Shown piece by piece: positions 18,126 through 26,684 of a stretch of DNA of 64,000 nucleotides. Origin of the DNA: JBLEFH01 sp047345645 (GTDB taxonomy: Bacteria > Pseudomonadota > Alphaproteobacteria > Rhodobacterales > Rhodobacteraceae); assembly GCA_047345645.1 (NCBI GenBank), contig JBLEFH010000006.1; one strand, given 5' to 3'. The notes under the pieces are model-generated. The model was not told where the DNA came from, made no database searches, and saw only the letters and a list, made by a program, of their open reading frames with translations. A program made the translations under genes and the position numbers. The first letter of the stretch is position 1, and each line of letters begins with the position of its first letter.

Positions 18126-19859
18126 TCACCGCATCTCGTCCATCGGCTCAATCCCCAAGATACCCAATCCGGCAGAAATAACAACGGAAACTGCACGGGC
18201 GAGTGCCAATTTTGTCAGCGTTGCCTTTTGGTCACCCTCATCGACAAAGCGCAAAGCGGGCTCAGAATTGCCTAAATTGTAGAAGGAATGGAACTCCGCG
18301 GCGAGCTCATTGAGGTAGAACGCGATGCGGTGCGGCTCGTGATGCTGGGCCGCCGCTTCAACGAGACGCGGCCATTCCGCCAGCTTGCGGATAAGCGCGA
18401 TCTGCGCCGGATGATTGAGGCTGGAGAGATCCGCCGCCGCCATCTCGGCATCGCTCGGCTGGCCGCCCTTGGTCAGCACCGACATGATCCGCGCATAGGT
18501 ATATTGCACATACCAGACCATATTGTCCTTGGACTGCTCGCGCACCTTGTCGAAATCGAAATCGAGCGGCGCATCGTTCTTGCGGGTCAGCATGACGAAA
18601 CGGGCGATGTCCCGGCCCACCTCGTCGATGACATCGCTGACCAGCACGAAATTGCCCGCGCGCTTCGACATTTTGAATTCTTCGCCGTTTTTGAAGAGCC
18701 GCACGATCTGGCAGAGGCGCGCGTCGAAGGGGACTTTGCCATCGGAGAGCGCCGTGACGGCCGCGTTCATCCGCTTCACATAGCCGCCGTGATCCGCGCC
18801 GAGAACGTCGATGAGCTGGCCGAAGCCGCGCTCGATCTTGTCGTAGTGATAGGCAATATCCGGGGCGAAATAGGTCCAGCTTCCGTCGGATTTCTTCACC
18901 GGGCGGTCGCTGTCATCGCCATATTCGGTGGAGCGGAACAGCGTCTGCTCCCGCGCTTCCCAATCCTCCGGCAGCTTGCCCTTGGGCGGGTCCAGCTTGC
19001 CCTCATAGATCAGCCCGGCATCGTCCAGCTTTTTCAACGCGCCTTCGATCTTGCCGGTGCCGTAGAGCGCTTTTTCGGACGAGAACACATCCATCTCGAT
19101 GCCCAGACCTTTGAGGTCCGACCGGATGAGATCCATCATCGCGTCGGTCGCAAAAACCCGCACCTCGGCCAGCCAGTCCTCTTCCGGCTTGCCGACATAG
19201 GCATCGCCGACCTTGTCCTTGAGCGCGCGGCCGACCGGGATCAGATAATCGCCGGGATAGGTGCCATCGGGGAAAGCGACCTCCTGACCATGCGCTTCGA
19301 GATAGCGCAGATAAACCGAACGGGCGAGGACATCGACCTGCCCGCCGCCATCATTGATGTAATATTCGCGGGTCACGTCATAGCCCGCAGCCCCCAGAAG
19401 GCTCGCCAGCGCATCGCCAAAGACCGCGCCGCGCAGATGGCCGACATGGAGCGGGCCGGTCGGGTTGGCGGAGACGAATTCCACATTCACCTTCTCGCCC
19501 TGCCCCATTTTGGAATGGCCGAAATCCTCGCCTGCCTTCAGGATCGCCGGGAGCAGCCCTTGCCAAACGCCTTCCGCCAGACGCAGATTGATGAAGCCCG
19601 GCCCGGCCACTTCGGCGGAGGCGATGCGTGCATCCTCGGTCAGCTTGCCAACCAGATTTTCCGCAATATCGCGCGGCTTCGCGCCTGCGGGTTTGGCCAG
19701 CACCATCGCCGCATTGGTCGCCATATCGCCATGCGCCGCATCGCGCGGCGGCTCAACCGTGACATTGCCAAAATCGAGCCCCGCGGGCAGCGCGCCCTCG
19801 GCGGTCATTGCGTCCAGCGCCGAAATCACCACGGCGCGTATGTCGGAAAACAGGTTCAT
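18126..19859 (-). CDS. argS: Arginyl-tRNA synthetase
   Basis: Class I synthetase of 577 residues. The HIGH-like motif is HVGH in GPLHVGHLRGAV near residue 130, and the KMSKS-like motif is KMSKRAGNF near 395. The N-terminal Add-1 domain and the C-terminal DALR anticodon-binding domain are present (ARAVSVVISAGLGILGIEPM end). An upstream in-frame ATG at 19865 is only two bases from the AAGGA; the ATG at 19859 has correct spacing and is used here. Confidence 0.95.
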   Translation of the reverse strand: MNLFSDIRAVVISALDAMTAEGALPAGLDFGNVTVEPPRDAAHGDMATNAAMVLAKPAGAKPRDIAENLVGKLTEDARIASAEVAGPGFINLRLAEGVWQGLLPAILKAGEDFGHSKMGQGEKVNVEFVSANPTGPLHVGHLRGAVFGDALASLLGAAGYDVTREYYINDGGGQVDVLARSVYLRYLEAHGQEVAFPDGTYPGDYLIPVGRALKDKVGDAYVGKPEEDWLAEVRVFATDAMMDLIRSDLKGLGIEMDVFSSEKALYGTGKIEGALKKLDDAGLIYEGKLDPPKGKLPEDWEAREQTLFRSTEYGDDSDRPVKKSDGSWTYFAPDIAYHYDKIERGFGQLIDVLGADHGGYVKRMNAAVTALSDGKVPFDARLCQIVRLFKNGEEFKMSKRAGNFVLVSDVIDEVGRDIARFVMLTRKNDAPLDFDFDKVREQSKDNMVWYVQYTYARIMSVLTKGGQPSDAEMAAADLSSLNHPAQIALIRKLAEWPRLVEAAAQHHEPHRIAFYLNELAAEFHSFYNLGNSEPALRFVDEGDQKATLTKLALARAVSVVISAGLGILGIEPMDEMR

Positions 19860-19901
19860 CGTCATATCCTTCGTGTTGCCGAACCGATTACCGCGCGGCC
19901 C

Positions 19902-21044
19902 TCAAATCCGCAAGGTGGCGTCGGTCAGCTTGGCATGTTCCGAGAGCGCATAGCGGTCCGTCATCCCGGCGATATAGTCTGAAATGAGCCGCGCCTGCCC
20001 GGTCTCATCCTCGGGCAGCCCGCGCGACCATTCGGCGGGGAGCAGCATCGGGTCTTCGCGGAAGATATCAAACAGATCCTCGACAATCGCCGCCGCCCGC
20101 CGCCGCATCCGTCGCACGGTCCAGTGGCGATACATGCGCTCGTAAAGAAAGGCGCGGATCGCTTTCATCTCCTCCCACATCTCGGGCGAGAAGCGGATGA
20201 TCTGCCGATCCGCCGCGCGAATATCGTCCACGCTTTGCGGATCGAGCGCGGCGATCTCCGCGCGGCTCGCCTCCAGCACATCCTCGACCATCACCCCAAA
20301 CACCCGCCGCAGCGCCTCATGACGGCGGCGCTTGCGGTCGAGACCGGGGTATTTTTCATCCACTTTGGCAAAGGCGCGGGCGACCAGCGGCAGGTCTTTA
20401 AGATCCTCCACCGTGAAGAGCCCGGCCCGCAGACCGTCCTCAAGGTCATGATTGTTATAAGCAATATCGTCCGACAGCGCCGCCACCTGCGCCTCACCGC
20501 TCGCATGGGTGGCGAGCTCCAGATCATGCCGCGCGCAGTAATCGGCCAGCGCGAAATGCGGGGCGGTGACCGGGCCGTTATGCTTGGCGATCCCCTCCAG
20601 CGTCTCCCATGTCAGGTTCAGCCCGTCGAACGCGGCATAGCGGCACTCGATTTGAGTCACGATCTTGAGTGCCTGCGCATTGTGGTCAAATCCGCCATAG
20701 GGCGCCATTTTCGCGTCCAGCGCATCCTCGCCCGTGTGGCCGAAGGGCGTGTGGCCGAGATCATGCGCCAGCGCCACCGCTTCGGTCAGCTCGGTGTTGA
20801 AGCCAAGCGCCCCGGCCATGGTCCGCGCCACTTGCGCCACCTCGATGGAATGGGTGAGCCGGGTGCGGAAATAATCGCCCTCATGCTCCACAAACACCTG
20901 CGTCTTATGCTTGAGCCGCCGAAAGGCCGAGGAATGGATGATCCGGTCCCGGTCGCGCTGAAACGGGGAGCGATGCGCGGACCCCTCCTCCTCAAAAAGC
21001 CGTCCCCGGCTCTCACCCGGGTGGCTCGCGTAGTTTGTTAACAT
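19902..21044 (-). CDS. dgt: Deoxyguanosinetriphosphate triphosphohydrolase-like protein
   Basis: HD-domain nucleotide hydrolase of 380 residues, of the dGTPase-like group that releases tripolyphosphate from dNTPs. The HD residues are visible in RLTHSIEVAQVAR and HDLGHTPFGHTGED, with a later Asp in ALSDDIAYNNHD. FRRLKHKTQVFV near the start is also typical. The ATG at 21044 has AGAGGTAG upstream; the frame extends 16 codons further with weaker support. The gene precedes argS with 42 bases between them. Confidence 0.93.
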   Translation of the reverse strand: MLTNYASHPGESRGRLFEEEGSAHRSPFQRDRDRIIHSSAFRRLKHKTQVFVEHEGDYFRTRLTHSIEVAQVARTMAGALGFNTELTEAVALAHDLGHTPFGHTGEDALDAKMAPYGGFDHNAQALKIVTQIECRYAAFDGLNLTWETLEGIAKHNGPVTAPHFALADYCARHDLELATHASGEAQVAALSDDIAYNNHDLEDGLRAGLFTVEDLKDLPLVARAFAKVDEKYPGLDRKRRRHEALRRVFGVMVEDVLEASRAEIAALDPQSVDDIRAADRQIIRFSPEMWEEMKAIRAFLYERMYRHWTVRRMRRRAAAIVEDLFDIFREDPMLLPAEWSRGLPEDETGQARLISDYIAGMTDRYALSEHAKLTDATLRI

Positions 21045-21120
21045 CTCTACCTCTTGGAATGTGGGGCTTTGCCCTCTACATTTGAGAGGCACCCTAACGG
21101 ATCAATCCGGGTAAAGAAAT

Positions 21121-21456
21121 ATGGACCTCAACCTGCCTCCCAAAGTCACCGACCGCGCCTATGCGCAGCTTGGCCGCATCAATGACAGCGCCGGCACGGA
21201 CCAGTGTTTGCGTGTCGCGGTTGAGGGCGGCGGCTGTTCGGGCTTTCAATATGACATCTCGCTGACCGACGCGCCCGAAGATGGCGACACGGTGTTCGAG
21301 AAAGATGGCCGCAAAGTGCTGATCGACGATGTGTCGATGCCCTTCCTGACCGGCGCGGTGATCGACTTCACAGAAGAGCTGATCGGCGCGCGCTTCATTA
21401 TCGACAACCCTAATGCCACGAGTTCCTGCGGCTGCGGCACCTCCTTCTCGATGTGA
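21121..21456 (+). CDS. erpA: A-type iron-sulfur carrier protein (ErpA/HesB family)
   Basis: A 111-residue A-type carrier that delivers Fe-S clusters to target enzymes. All three cluster-binding cysteines are present: the first in GGGCSGFQY and the last two in SCGCGTSF at the C-terminus. The paralogues ErpA, IscA and SufA cannot be separated with certainty by eye; ErpA is favoured because the gene stands outside an isc/suf operon and diverges from dgt, as in other Rhodobacteraceae. Confidence 0.85.
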   Translation: MDLNLPPKVTDRAYAQLGRINDSAGTDQCLRVAVEGGGCSGFQYDISLTDAPEDGDTVFEKDGRKVLIDDVSMPFLTGAVIDFTEELIGARFIIDNPNATSSCGCGTSFSM

Positions 21457-21506
21457 ACCGCATCTAGAACTTGCGGGCGCGCGGGCGGCGCACTACCGTC
21501 GCGCCC

Positions 21507-22277
21507 ATGAAAATCGCGACCTGGAATATCAACGGGATCAAAGCCCGTCTGCCGCTGGTGCTGGACTGGCTCCGCACCGCCAAACCCGATGTGGCCGTCT
21601 TGCAGGAGATCAAGACCGTCGATGAGGGTTTCCCTGTCATGGAGATCGAGGAGCTTGGCTATAACGTCGCCACCCACGGTCAGAAAAGCTTCAACGGGGT
21701 CGCGATCCTGTCGAAAGCGCCGATGGAGGACGTGACGCGCGGCCTGCCGGGTGACGACGAGGACGAGCAGGCCCGCTGGATCGAAGCGACGGTCGAGGGC
21801 GTGCGCATTTGCGGGCTTTATCTGCCCAATGGCAACCCGGTGCCGGGGCCGAAATACGACTACAAACTGGCGTGGATGAAGCGGATGGAAGCGCGGGCAG
21901 AGGCGCTTCTGGCGCTTGAGGAACCGCTCGTAATGACCGGGGATTACAACATTATCCCGCAGGCGATGGACGCGGCGCATCCCGAGAACTGGCGCGAGGA
22001 TGCGCTGTTTCGGCCCGAGAGCCGCGCGGCCTATCAGCGGATCGTGAACCTTGGCTTCACCGAAGCCTTCCGCATGTGGAATCCCGGCACCGTCGCCTAT
22101 TCCTTCTGGGATTTTCAGGGCGGCGCGTGGCGCAATAATGACGGGATCCGGATCGACCATTTCCTCCTCTCGCCCCAAGCCGCGGACCGTCTCGCCTCCT
22201 GCACCATCGAGAAAGAGATGCGCGGGCGGGACAAGCCGTCCGATCACGTTCCGGTCTGGATCGAGCTTTCGGAATGA
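21507..22277 (+). CDS. xth: Exodeoxyribonuclease III
   Basis: A 256-residue AP endonuclease of the exonuclease III/EEP fold for base-excision repair. It begins MKIATWNINGIKARL, with the metal-binding Glu in VLQEIKT, and has GDYNIIPQAMDA and the C-terminal RIDHFLLS and DHVPVWIEL with the catalytic His. The frame opens at 21471, but the Met at 21507 gives the standard N-terminus. The stop overlaps the NUDIX gene (ATGA). Confidence 0.93.
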   Translation: MKIATWNINGIKARLPLVLDWLRTAKPDVAVLQEIKTVDEGFPVMEIEELGYNVATHGQKSFNGVAILSKAPMEDVTRGLPGDDEDEQARWIEATVEGVRICGLYLPNGNPVPGPKYDYKLAWMKRMEARAEALLALEEPLVMTGDYNIIPQAMDAAHPENWREDALFRPESRAAYQRIVNLGFTEAFRMWNPGTVAYSFWDFQGGAWRNNDGIRIDHFLLSPQAADRLASCTIEKEMRGRDKPSDHVPVWIELSE

Positions 22278-22690
22278 CCCCCCGTCTCGCCGCGCTCGCC
22301 GTGGTTTTGCGGGATCAGGATGTGCTGCTCGTGCGGCGCAAGAACCCGCCCGATGCGGGGCTCTGGGGCTTTCCCGGCGGGCATGTCGAGCCGGGGGAAA
22401 CGGCGCTGGACGCCGCCGCGCGGGAATGTGCCGAAGAAACCGGCGTGCGGGCCACCGCACTGAAATATCTCGACAATATCGACGAGATTGGGTGGGATGC
22501 AAACGGCGCGCTCACCCATCATTACCTGCTGACCGCCGTGCTGTGCCGCTATGAGGACGGCACGCCCGTCGCCGCCGATGATGCGCTCGATGCCCGTTGG
22601 GTGCCGCTGGCGGAGATCCGCGACAAGGCGCTGGCGATGAGTCAGCGTGTCGAGGAGATTGCGGAGCTGGCGGTCACATCCGCGCCGTAA
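22274..22690 (+). CDS. NUDIX hydrolase
   Basis: A 138-residue pyrophosphohydrolase with a complete Nudix box: GGHVEPGETALDAAARECAEETGV (positions about 34-57, matching Gx5Ex7REUxEExGU). It resembles ADP-ribose/MutT-like housecleaning enzymes, but the substrate is not readable. Overlap with xth (ATGA) suggests a joint role in oxidised nucleotide or DNA repair. Its 3' end overlaps the convergent monooxygenase gene by 49 bases. Confidence 0.92.
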   Translation: MTPRLAALAVVLRDQDVLLVRRKNPPDAGLWGFPGGHVEPGETALDAAARECAEETGVRATALKYLDNIDEIGWDANGALTHHYLLTAVLCRYEDGTPVAADDALDARWVPLAEIRDKALAMSQRVEEIAELAVTSAP

Positions 22691-23769
22691 ATCCAGTCGA
22701 ATTTGCTGAGATAAACGCTCGGGAGCAGCTTCCCGACACCCCACATCCCGGCATGAAGTGCCGCCCCGATCAGCCCGCTGCGATGGTAAATCCCGCTATT
22801 GCCCGCCGAGGTGTTTTGCATCCGGGTGCAGCGCGGTTTGCGAGCGGCCTCATAGGCGCTGAGACCCGCCGCATCGGGCGACGCGGCGAGGCACGCGGCC
22901 AGCACCCACGCATCCTCCAGCGCCATGGTCGCGCCCTGCGCCATGAAGGGCAGCATGGGATGCGCCGCATCGCCGAGAAGCGCGGTTTCGCCAGACACCC
23001 ATGTTTTCATGGGCGGGTGGACATAGAGGCCCCAGAGTTTCGGCGCATCGCACGCTTCCAGAACCGCGCGGGCGGCGGGCGCGAGCGGCGCGAAGCGGGC
23101 CAGCATGTCGGCCTGCGCGCCGCTATGGTCCCAATCTTCCGCAACGGGCTTGGCGCGGCGCTCAATGGCGACGAAATTCACCTCGCCTCCGCCAAGCGGA
23201 TAGCAGACCAAATGACGCTCCGGCCCCATGAAAATCTGCGCTGCAGGCGGGACATCCACGCCTCGCACCACGCCGCGCCATGCCGCATAGCCGGAATAGT
23301 CGGGCGCGCCTGCATCGAAGAGCCGTTCGCGGGTCGCAGAGCGCATCCCGTCGGCGGCGATGGTGAGACCTTCGGGCTGCGCATCCTGCGCGCCAAACTC
23401 AAACATCGCGCCCGCATCCTGCGCCGCGCGATAAAGCGCTTCCAGCAAAACCTGCCGCCGGATTTGCTGCATCGGCGCGCGCCATCGGGCCTCCGCCGTC
23501 TGCCCCATCGGAACGGTCGCGAGCAAGCGCCCGCTGGCCATCCGCCGAAGCTGCACCTCGCGCGGCAAATGCCCGAGCGGCTCCGCATCGACGCCAAGCG
23601 CGCGCAGAACCTTCACCCCGTTCGGGCCGATCTGGAACCCCGCCCCTTCGGTCGCGAGTGCCGGGCGGCGCTCATGCACGGAAACAGAAAAGCCGCGCCG
23701 GGCAAGCGTCAGCGCGGCTGCGGTGCCGCCAATACCGGCACCAATGATCTTCACGGGCGGACGCGCCAT
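22642..23769 (-). CDS. FAD-dependent monooxygenase (aromatic hydroxylase type)
   Basis: A 375-residue class A flavoprotein monooxygenase. It begins with a Rossmann dinucleotide-binding motif, VKIIGAGIGGTAAALTLARRG, has the NADPH/FAD segment near GLTIAADGMRSATRERL, and the second FAD motif ALLGDAAHPMLPFMAQGA. It resembles salicylate/3-hydroxybenzoate hydroxylases. No aromatic pathway genes are adjacent, so the substrate is unknown. The start shares bases with the dksA stop (TAATG), indicating co-translation with DksA, an odd pairing that nevertheless seems to be a Rhodobacteraceae arrangement. Confidence 0.85.
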   Translation of the reverse strand: MARPPVKIIGAGIGGTAAALTLARRGFSVSVHERRPALATEGAGFQIGPNGVKVLRALGVDAEPLGHLPREVQLRRMASGRLLATVPMGQTAEARWRAPMQQIRRQVLLEALYRAAQDAGAMFEFGAQDAQPEGLTIAADGMRSATRERLFDAGAPDYSGYAAWRGVVRGVDVPPAAQIFMGPERHLVCYPLGGGEVNFVAIERRAKPVAEDWDHSGAQADMLARFAPLAPAARAVLEACDAPKLWGLYVHPPMKTWVSGETALLGDAAHPMLPFMAQGATMALEDAWVLAACLAASPDAAGLSAYEAARKPRCTRMQNTSAGNSGIYHRSGLIGAALHAGMWGVGKLLPSVYLSKFDWIYGADVTASSAISSTR

Positions 23770-24206
23770 TAACGGTCGCGGTGCACCCGTTCCTTGCGCT
23801 CGTGACGCTCCTGCGCCTCAAGGCTCATCGTCGCAATCGGGCGCGCATCGAGGCGTTTCAGCGAAATCGGATCGCCCGTCACTTCGCAATAGCCATATTC
23901 GCCCGTCTCGATCCGGCGCAGCGCCGAGTCGATCTTCGAGACCAGCTTGCGCTCGCGGTCGCGGGTCCGAAGTTCCAGCGCACGGTCGGTCTCCTCGCTC
24001 GCGCGGTCGGCGAGATCGGGAATATTCCGCGTCTGGCTTTTCATGTCTTCAATAGTCTCGCGGCTCTCATTGAGAATTTCCGCTTTCCACGCCAGTAATT
24101 TCTGGCGGAAATATTCGAGCTGCCGCTCATTCATGAACGGCTCGTCTTCTGCCGGACGATAATCGCTGTCGAGAATCTGCTCGGACTTCATAAGTGCGTC
24201 TCCCAT
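23769..24206 (-). CDS. dksA: RNA polymerase-binding regulator DksA, cysteine-poor form
   Basis: A 145-residue DksA/TraR-family protein. The N-terminal part gives the coiled coil, with acidic tip residues in IPDLADRASEETDRALELRTRD, and the C-terminal part the globular finger domain, GEYGYCEVTGDPIS and ARPIATMSLEAQE. DksA binds the secondary channel of RNA polymerase and acts with ppGpp. Three of the four zinc cysteines of E. coli DksA are replaced (C-x-x-T, then Ala and Ser), so zinc binding as in E. coli is not possible. Non-zinc DksA is known in alphaproteobacteria. A GAGGAGGGGG site precedes the ATG at 24206; an ATG five codons on is also possible. Confidence 0.92.
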   Translation of the reverse strand: MGDALMKSEQILDSDYRPAEDEPFMNERQLEYFRQKLLAWKAEILNESRETIEDMKSQTRNIPDLADRASEETDRALELRTRDRERKLVSKIDSALRRIETGEYGYCEVTGDPISLKRLDARPIATMSLEAQERHERKERVHRDR

Positions 24207-24222
24207 GCCCCCTCCTCAGCGT

Positions 24223-24244
24223 GTTGAACAAAATAGAGTTCAAC
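24223..24244. repeat. Inverted repeat GTTGAAC-N8-GTTCAAC upstream of dksA
   Basis: Two perfect 7-base arms flank an A/T-rich 8-base spacer, 17 bases upstream of the dksA start. Position and symmetry suit an operator for a dimeric regulator or a leader hairpin. No T-run follows, so it is not a terminator. Confidence 0.5.
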
Positions 24245-24364
24245 ATTCTGGCGCTCCAATAGGCCCTTTCCGCGCTAATGTCGAGACGTGGCGGCTGGAT
24301 TGCGTTAAAAATCGCCGTGAATTAGGGTCACGCCAAATTCCATTGCCTGCATGTGAGGATATCC

Positions 24365-25213
24365 ATGAAATTCACTGGCACGAAAGATTATGTCGCGAGC
24401 GACGACCTCTCTGTCGCCGTCAATGCCGCGATCACCTTGGGCCGTCCGCTGCTGGTCAAAGGCGAGCCCGGCACCGGCAAGACGGAACTGGCGCGTCAGG
24501 TGGCCGCGGCGCTCGATCTGCCAATGATCGAATGGAACATAAAATCAACGACTAAGGCGCAGCAGGGCCTTTATGAATATGACGCGGTGAGCCGGTTGCG
24601 GGACAGCCAGCTTGGCGATGAGCGCGTGCATGAGATTTCCAACTATATTCGCAAGGGCAAGCTCTGGCAGGCGTTCGAGTCGGACGGGCGCGTCGTGCTG
24701 CTCATCGACGAGATCGACAAGGCGGATATCGAGTTTCCCAATGATTTGCTTCAAGAACTCGATAAGATGGAATTTCACGTTTACGAGACTGGCGAGACGA
24801 TCCGCGCCAAGCAGCGGCCCATCGTCATCATCACCTCGAACAACGAGAAAGACCTGCCGGATGCGTTTCTGCGCCGTTGTTTCTTTCATTACATCAGCTT
24901 CCCGGACACCGAGACCCTCGCCGAGATTGTCGAGGTGCATTATCCCGGCATCAAGAAACGCCTGCTCAGCACCGCGATGGAGCAGTTTTTCGCCGTGCGC
25001 GAGACGCCGGGTTTGAAGAAAAAACCCTCCACATCGGAAATGCTGGACTGGCTGAAACTGCTGCTTACCGAGGATCTCGACGCGGAAGACCTCAAGGGTG
25101 ACGGGAAAAACGCGCTGCCGAAACTCCATGGCGCGCTGCTGAAAAACGAGCAGGATGTGCATCTGTTTGAACGGCTCGCCTTCATGGCCCGCCGCCGGGA
25201 GGCGCAGCGATGA
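24365..25213 (+). CDS. MoxR-family AAA+ ATPase
   Basis: A 282-residue AAA+ protein with Walker A GEPGTGKT (33-40), Walker B VVLLIDEIDKAD (about 108-119), and sensor 1 IITSNNEKDLPDAFLRRC. MoxR ATPases act as chaperones that, together with a VWA-domain partner, assemble or activate metal enzymes or other complexes. The VWA partner is encoded two genes downstream. The stop overlaps the start of a 53-codon membrane gene. A leader of about 150 bases separates it from divergent dksA. Confidence 0.9.
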   Translation: MKFTGTKDYVASDDLSVAVNAAITLGRPLLVKGEPGTGKTELARQVAAALDLPMIEWNIKSTTKAQQGLYEYDAVSRLRDSQLGDERVHEISNYIRKGKLWQAFESDGRVVLLIDEIDKADIEFPNDLLQELDKMEFHVYETGETIRAKQRPIVIITSNNEKDLPDAFLRRCFFHYISFPDTETLAEIVEVHYPGIKKRLLSTAMEQFFAVRETPGLKKKPSTSEMLDWLKLLLTEDLDAEDLKGDGKNALPKLHGALLKNEQDVHLFERLAFMARRREAQR

Positions 25214-25371
25214 TCTTCCTTCTTGTGGTCCTCGCCGCCGCAGCATTCGGCTGGTATCGCGCGGGCAAACGCGGCGGCGACAAGGCGGACAAGGCGCAAT
25301 ATGCCGCCGCCCATGCCATTGCTTTTGCGCTGCTTTTCTATGTTCTGACCCTCATCATCCGGCTCTTGTGA
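25210..25371 (+). CDS. Small two-helix membrane protein between MoxR and VWA genes
   Basis: A 53-codon frame read from the sequence: MIFLLVVLAAAAFGWYRAGK at the N-terminus, then a short basic and acidic loop (GGDKADKAQ), then a second hydrophobic helix ending LTLIIRLL. It overlaps the MoxR stop by four bases (ATGA) and ends seven bases before the VWA gene, and codon usage is like its neighbours. The tight packing makes it a real gene in the operon. Function is unknown; it could tether the MoxR/VWA pair to the inner membrane. Confidence 0.7.
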   Translation: MIFLLVVLAAAAFGWYRAGKRGGDKADKAQYAAAHAIAFALLFYVLTLIIRLL

Positions 25372-25378
25372 GGCGCTG

Positions 25379-26563
25379 ATGCTCGTCCGTCTCTTCGAAG
25401 CCTGCCGCGCCGCCAAAATCCCGGTCAGCATCCGCGAATATCTGACCCTGCTAGGTGCGCTCGACGCGGGGCTGGCGGATATGGATGTGACGGAATTCTA
25501 CTATCTCGCCCGCGCGTCGTTGGTGAAGGATGAGCGTAACCTCGACAAATTTGACCGCGTTTTCGGTCAGGTTTTCAAGGGCATGGAGGGGATGAGCCTC
25601 GCCGATGTGGTGGCCGCGACGGACATTCCCGAAGACTGGCTGCGCAAGCTTGCCGAAAAGCACCTGACCCCCGAAGAAATGGCGGAGATGGAGGGCGCGG
25701 GCAGTCTCGACGAGCTGATGAAAAAGCTGGCCGAGCGTCTGGCCGAGCAGAAGGACCGCCATCAGGGCGGCAATAAATGGATCGGCACGGGCGGCACCTC
25801 GCCTTTTGGCGCTTACGGTTCCAACCCTGCGGGCGTGCGGATCGGGCAGGACAAGAGCCGCCATCAGCGCGCCGCGAAAGTGTGGGATAAACGAGAATTT
25901 CGCAATCTCGACGATTCCATCGAGATCGGCACCCGCAACATCAAGGTCGCGCTGAAACGCCTGCGCAAATGGGCGCGGGACGGCGCGGCGGAGGAGCTGG
26001 ACCTCGACGGCACGATCCACTCCACCGCCCATCACGGCTATCTCGATGTCGTCACCCGTCCCGAGCGGCGCAATGCGGTGAAAGTGTTGCTTTTCCTTGA
26101 TGTCGGCGGCTCGATGGACCCGCATATCCGCATGGTGGAGGAGCTCTTCTCCGCCGCCAAGGCCGAGTTCAAGCATCTCGAATATTTCTATTTCCACAAC
26201 TGCATTTACGAGGGTTTGTGGAAGGACAATCGCCGCCGTTTCAACGAGGTGACGATGACATGGGACGTGCTGCACCGCTTCGGCGGGGACTATAAGGCGA
26301 TCTTTGTCGGCGACGCGTCGATGAGCCCGTGGGAGATCGCGGTGCCGGGCGGCGCGAATGAATATGTGAACGCTGAGGCCGGGCAGGTCTGGCTCCAGCG
26401 CCTGCGCGAGCACTGGCCGGATTCGGTGTGGATCAACCCCGTGCCGGAGGCACATTGGGGCTATACCGAGAGCATCGGCATGATCCGCCAGATTTTCGAA
26501 GAGCGGATGTATCCGATGACGCTTCAGGGGCTGGAAGAGGCGACCAAAGCGCTGGCGCGGTAA
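25379..26563 (+). CDS. VWA domain-containing CoxE-like protein
   Basis: A 394-residue protein. The N-terminal half is helical (REYLTLLGALDAGL, DVTEFYYLARASLVKDE), and the C-terminal half is a von Willebrand A domain with the MIDAS motif DVGGS near residue 240 and a later FVGDASM. It matches the family annotated as VWA/CoxE-like proteins that work with a MoxR ATPase. GAGG precedes the ATG. The first two genes of the operon are seven bases or less apart, so the three products probably form one assembly module. The client enzyme is not encoded nearby. Confidence 0.88.
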   Translation: MLVRLFEACRAAKIPVSIREYLTLLGALDAGLADMDVTEFYYLARASLVKDERNLDKFDRVFGQVFKGMEGMSLADVVAATDIPEDWLRKLAEKHLTPEEMAEMEGAGSLDELMKKLAERLAEQKDRHQGGNKWIGTGGTSPFGAYGSNPAGVRIGQDKSRHQRAAKVWDKREFRNLDDSIEIGTRNIKVALKRLRKWARDGAAEELDLDGTIHSTAHHGYLDVVTRPERRNAVKVLLFLDVGGSMDPHIRMVEELFSAAKAEFKHLEYFYFHNCIYEGLWKDNRRRFNEVTMTWDVLHRFGGDYKAIFVGDASMSPWEIAVPGGANEYVNAEAGQVWLQRLREHWPDSVWINPVPEAHWGYTESIGMIRQIFEERMYPMTLQGLEEATKALAR

Positions 26564-26684
26564 GAAATTGGCGCTTTAACCGCGCGCTCTAGGCTTTTGC
26601 TTTCCCATCACAATTTCGCGCGCATTCTCGTGCAGCCGCGCGTCTCACCTTGCGATGCGCCGCGCCCGCGCTATCTTTTATCCC

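Noticed and set aside
18288..19982. 564-codon open frame opposite argS
   Set aside because: Antisense shadow of argS; Arg/His/Ala-rich with no motif, while argS has its full signature.
20124..21041. 305-codon frame opposite dgt
   Set aside because: Shadow frame; dgt carries the HD residues.
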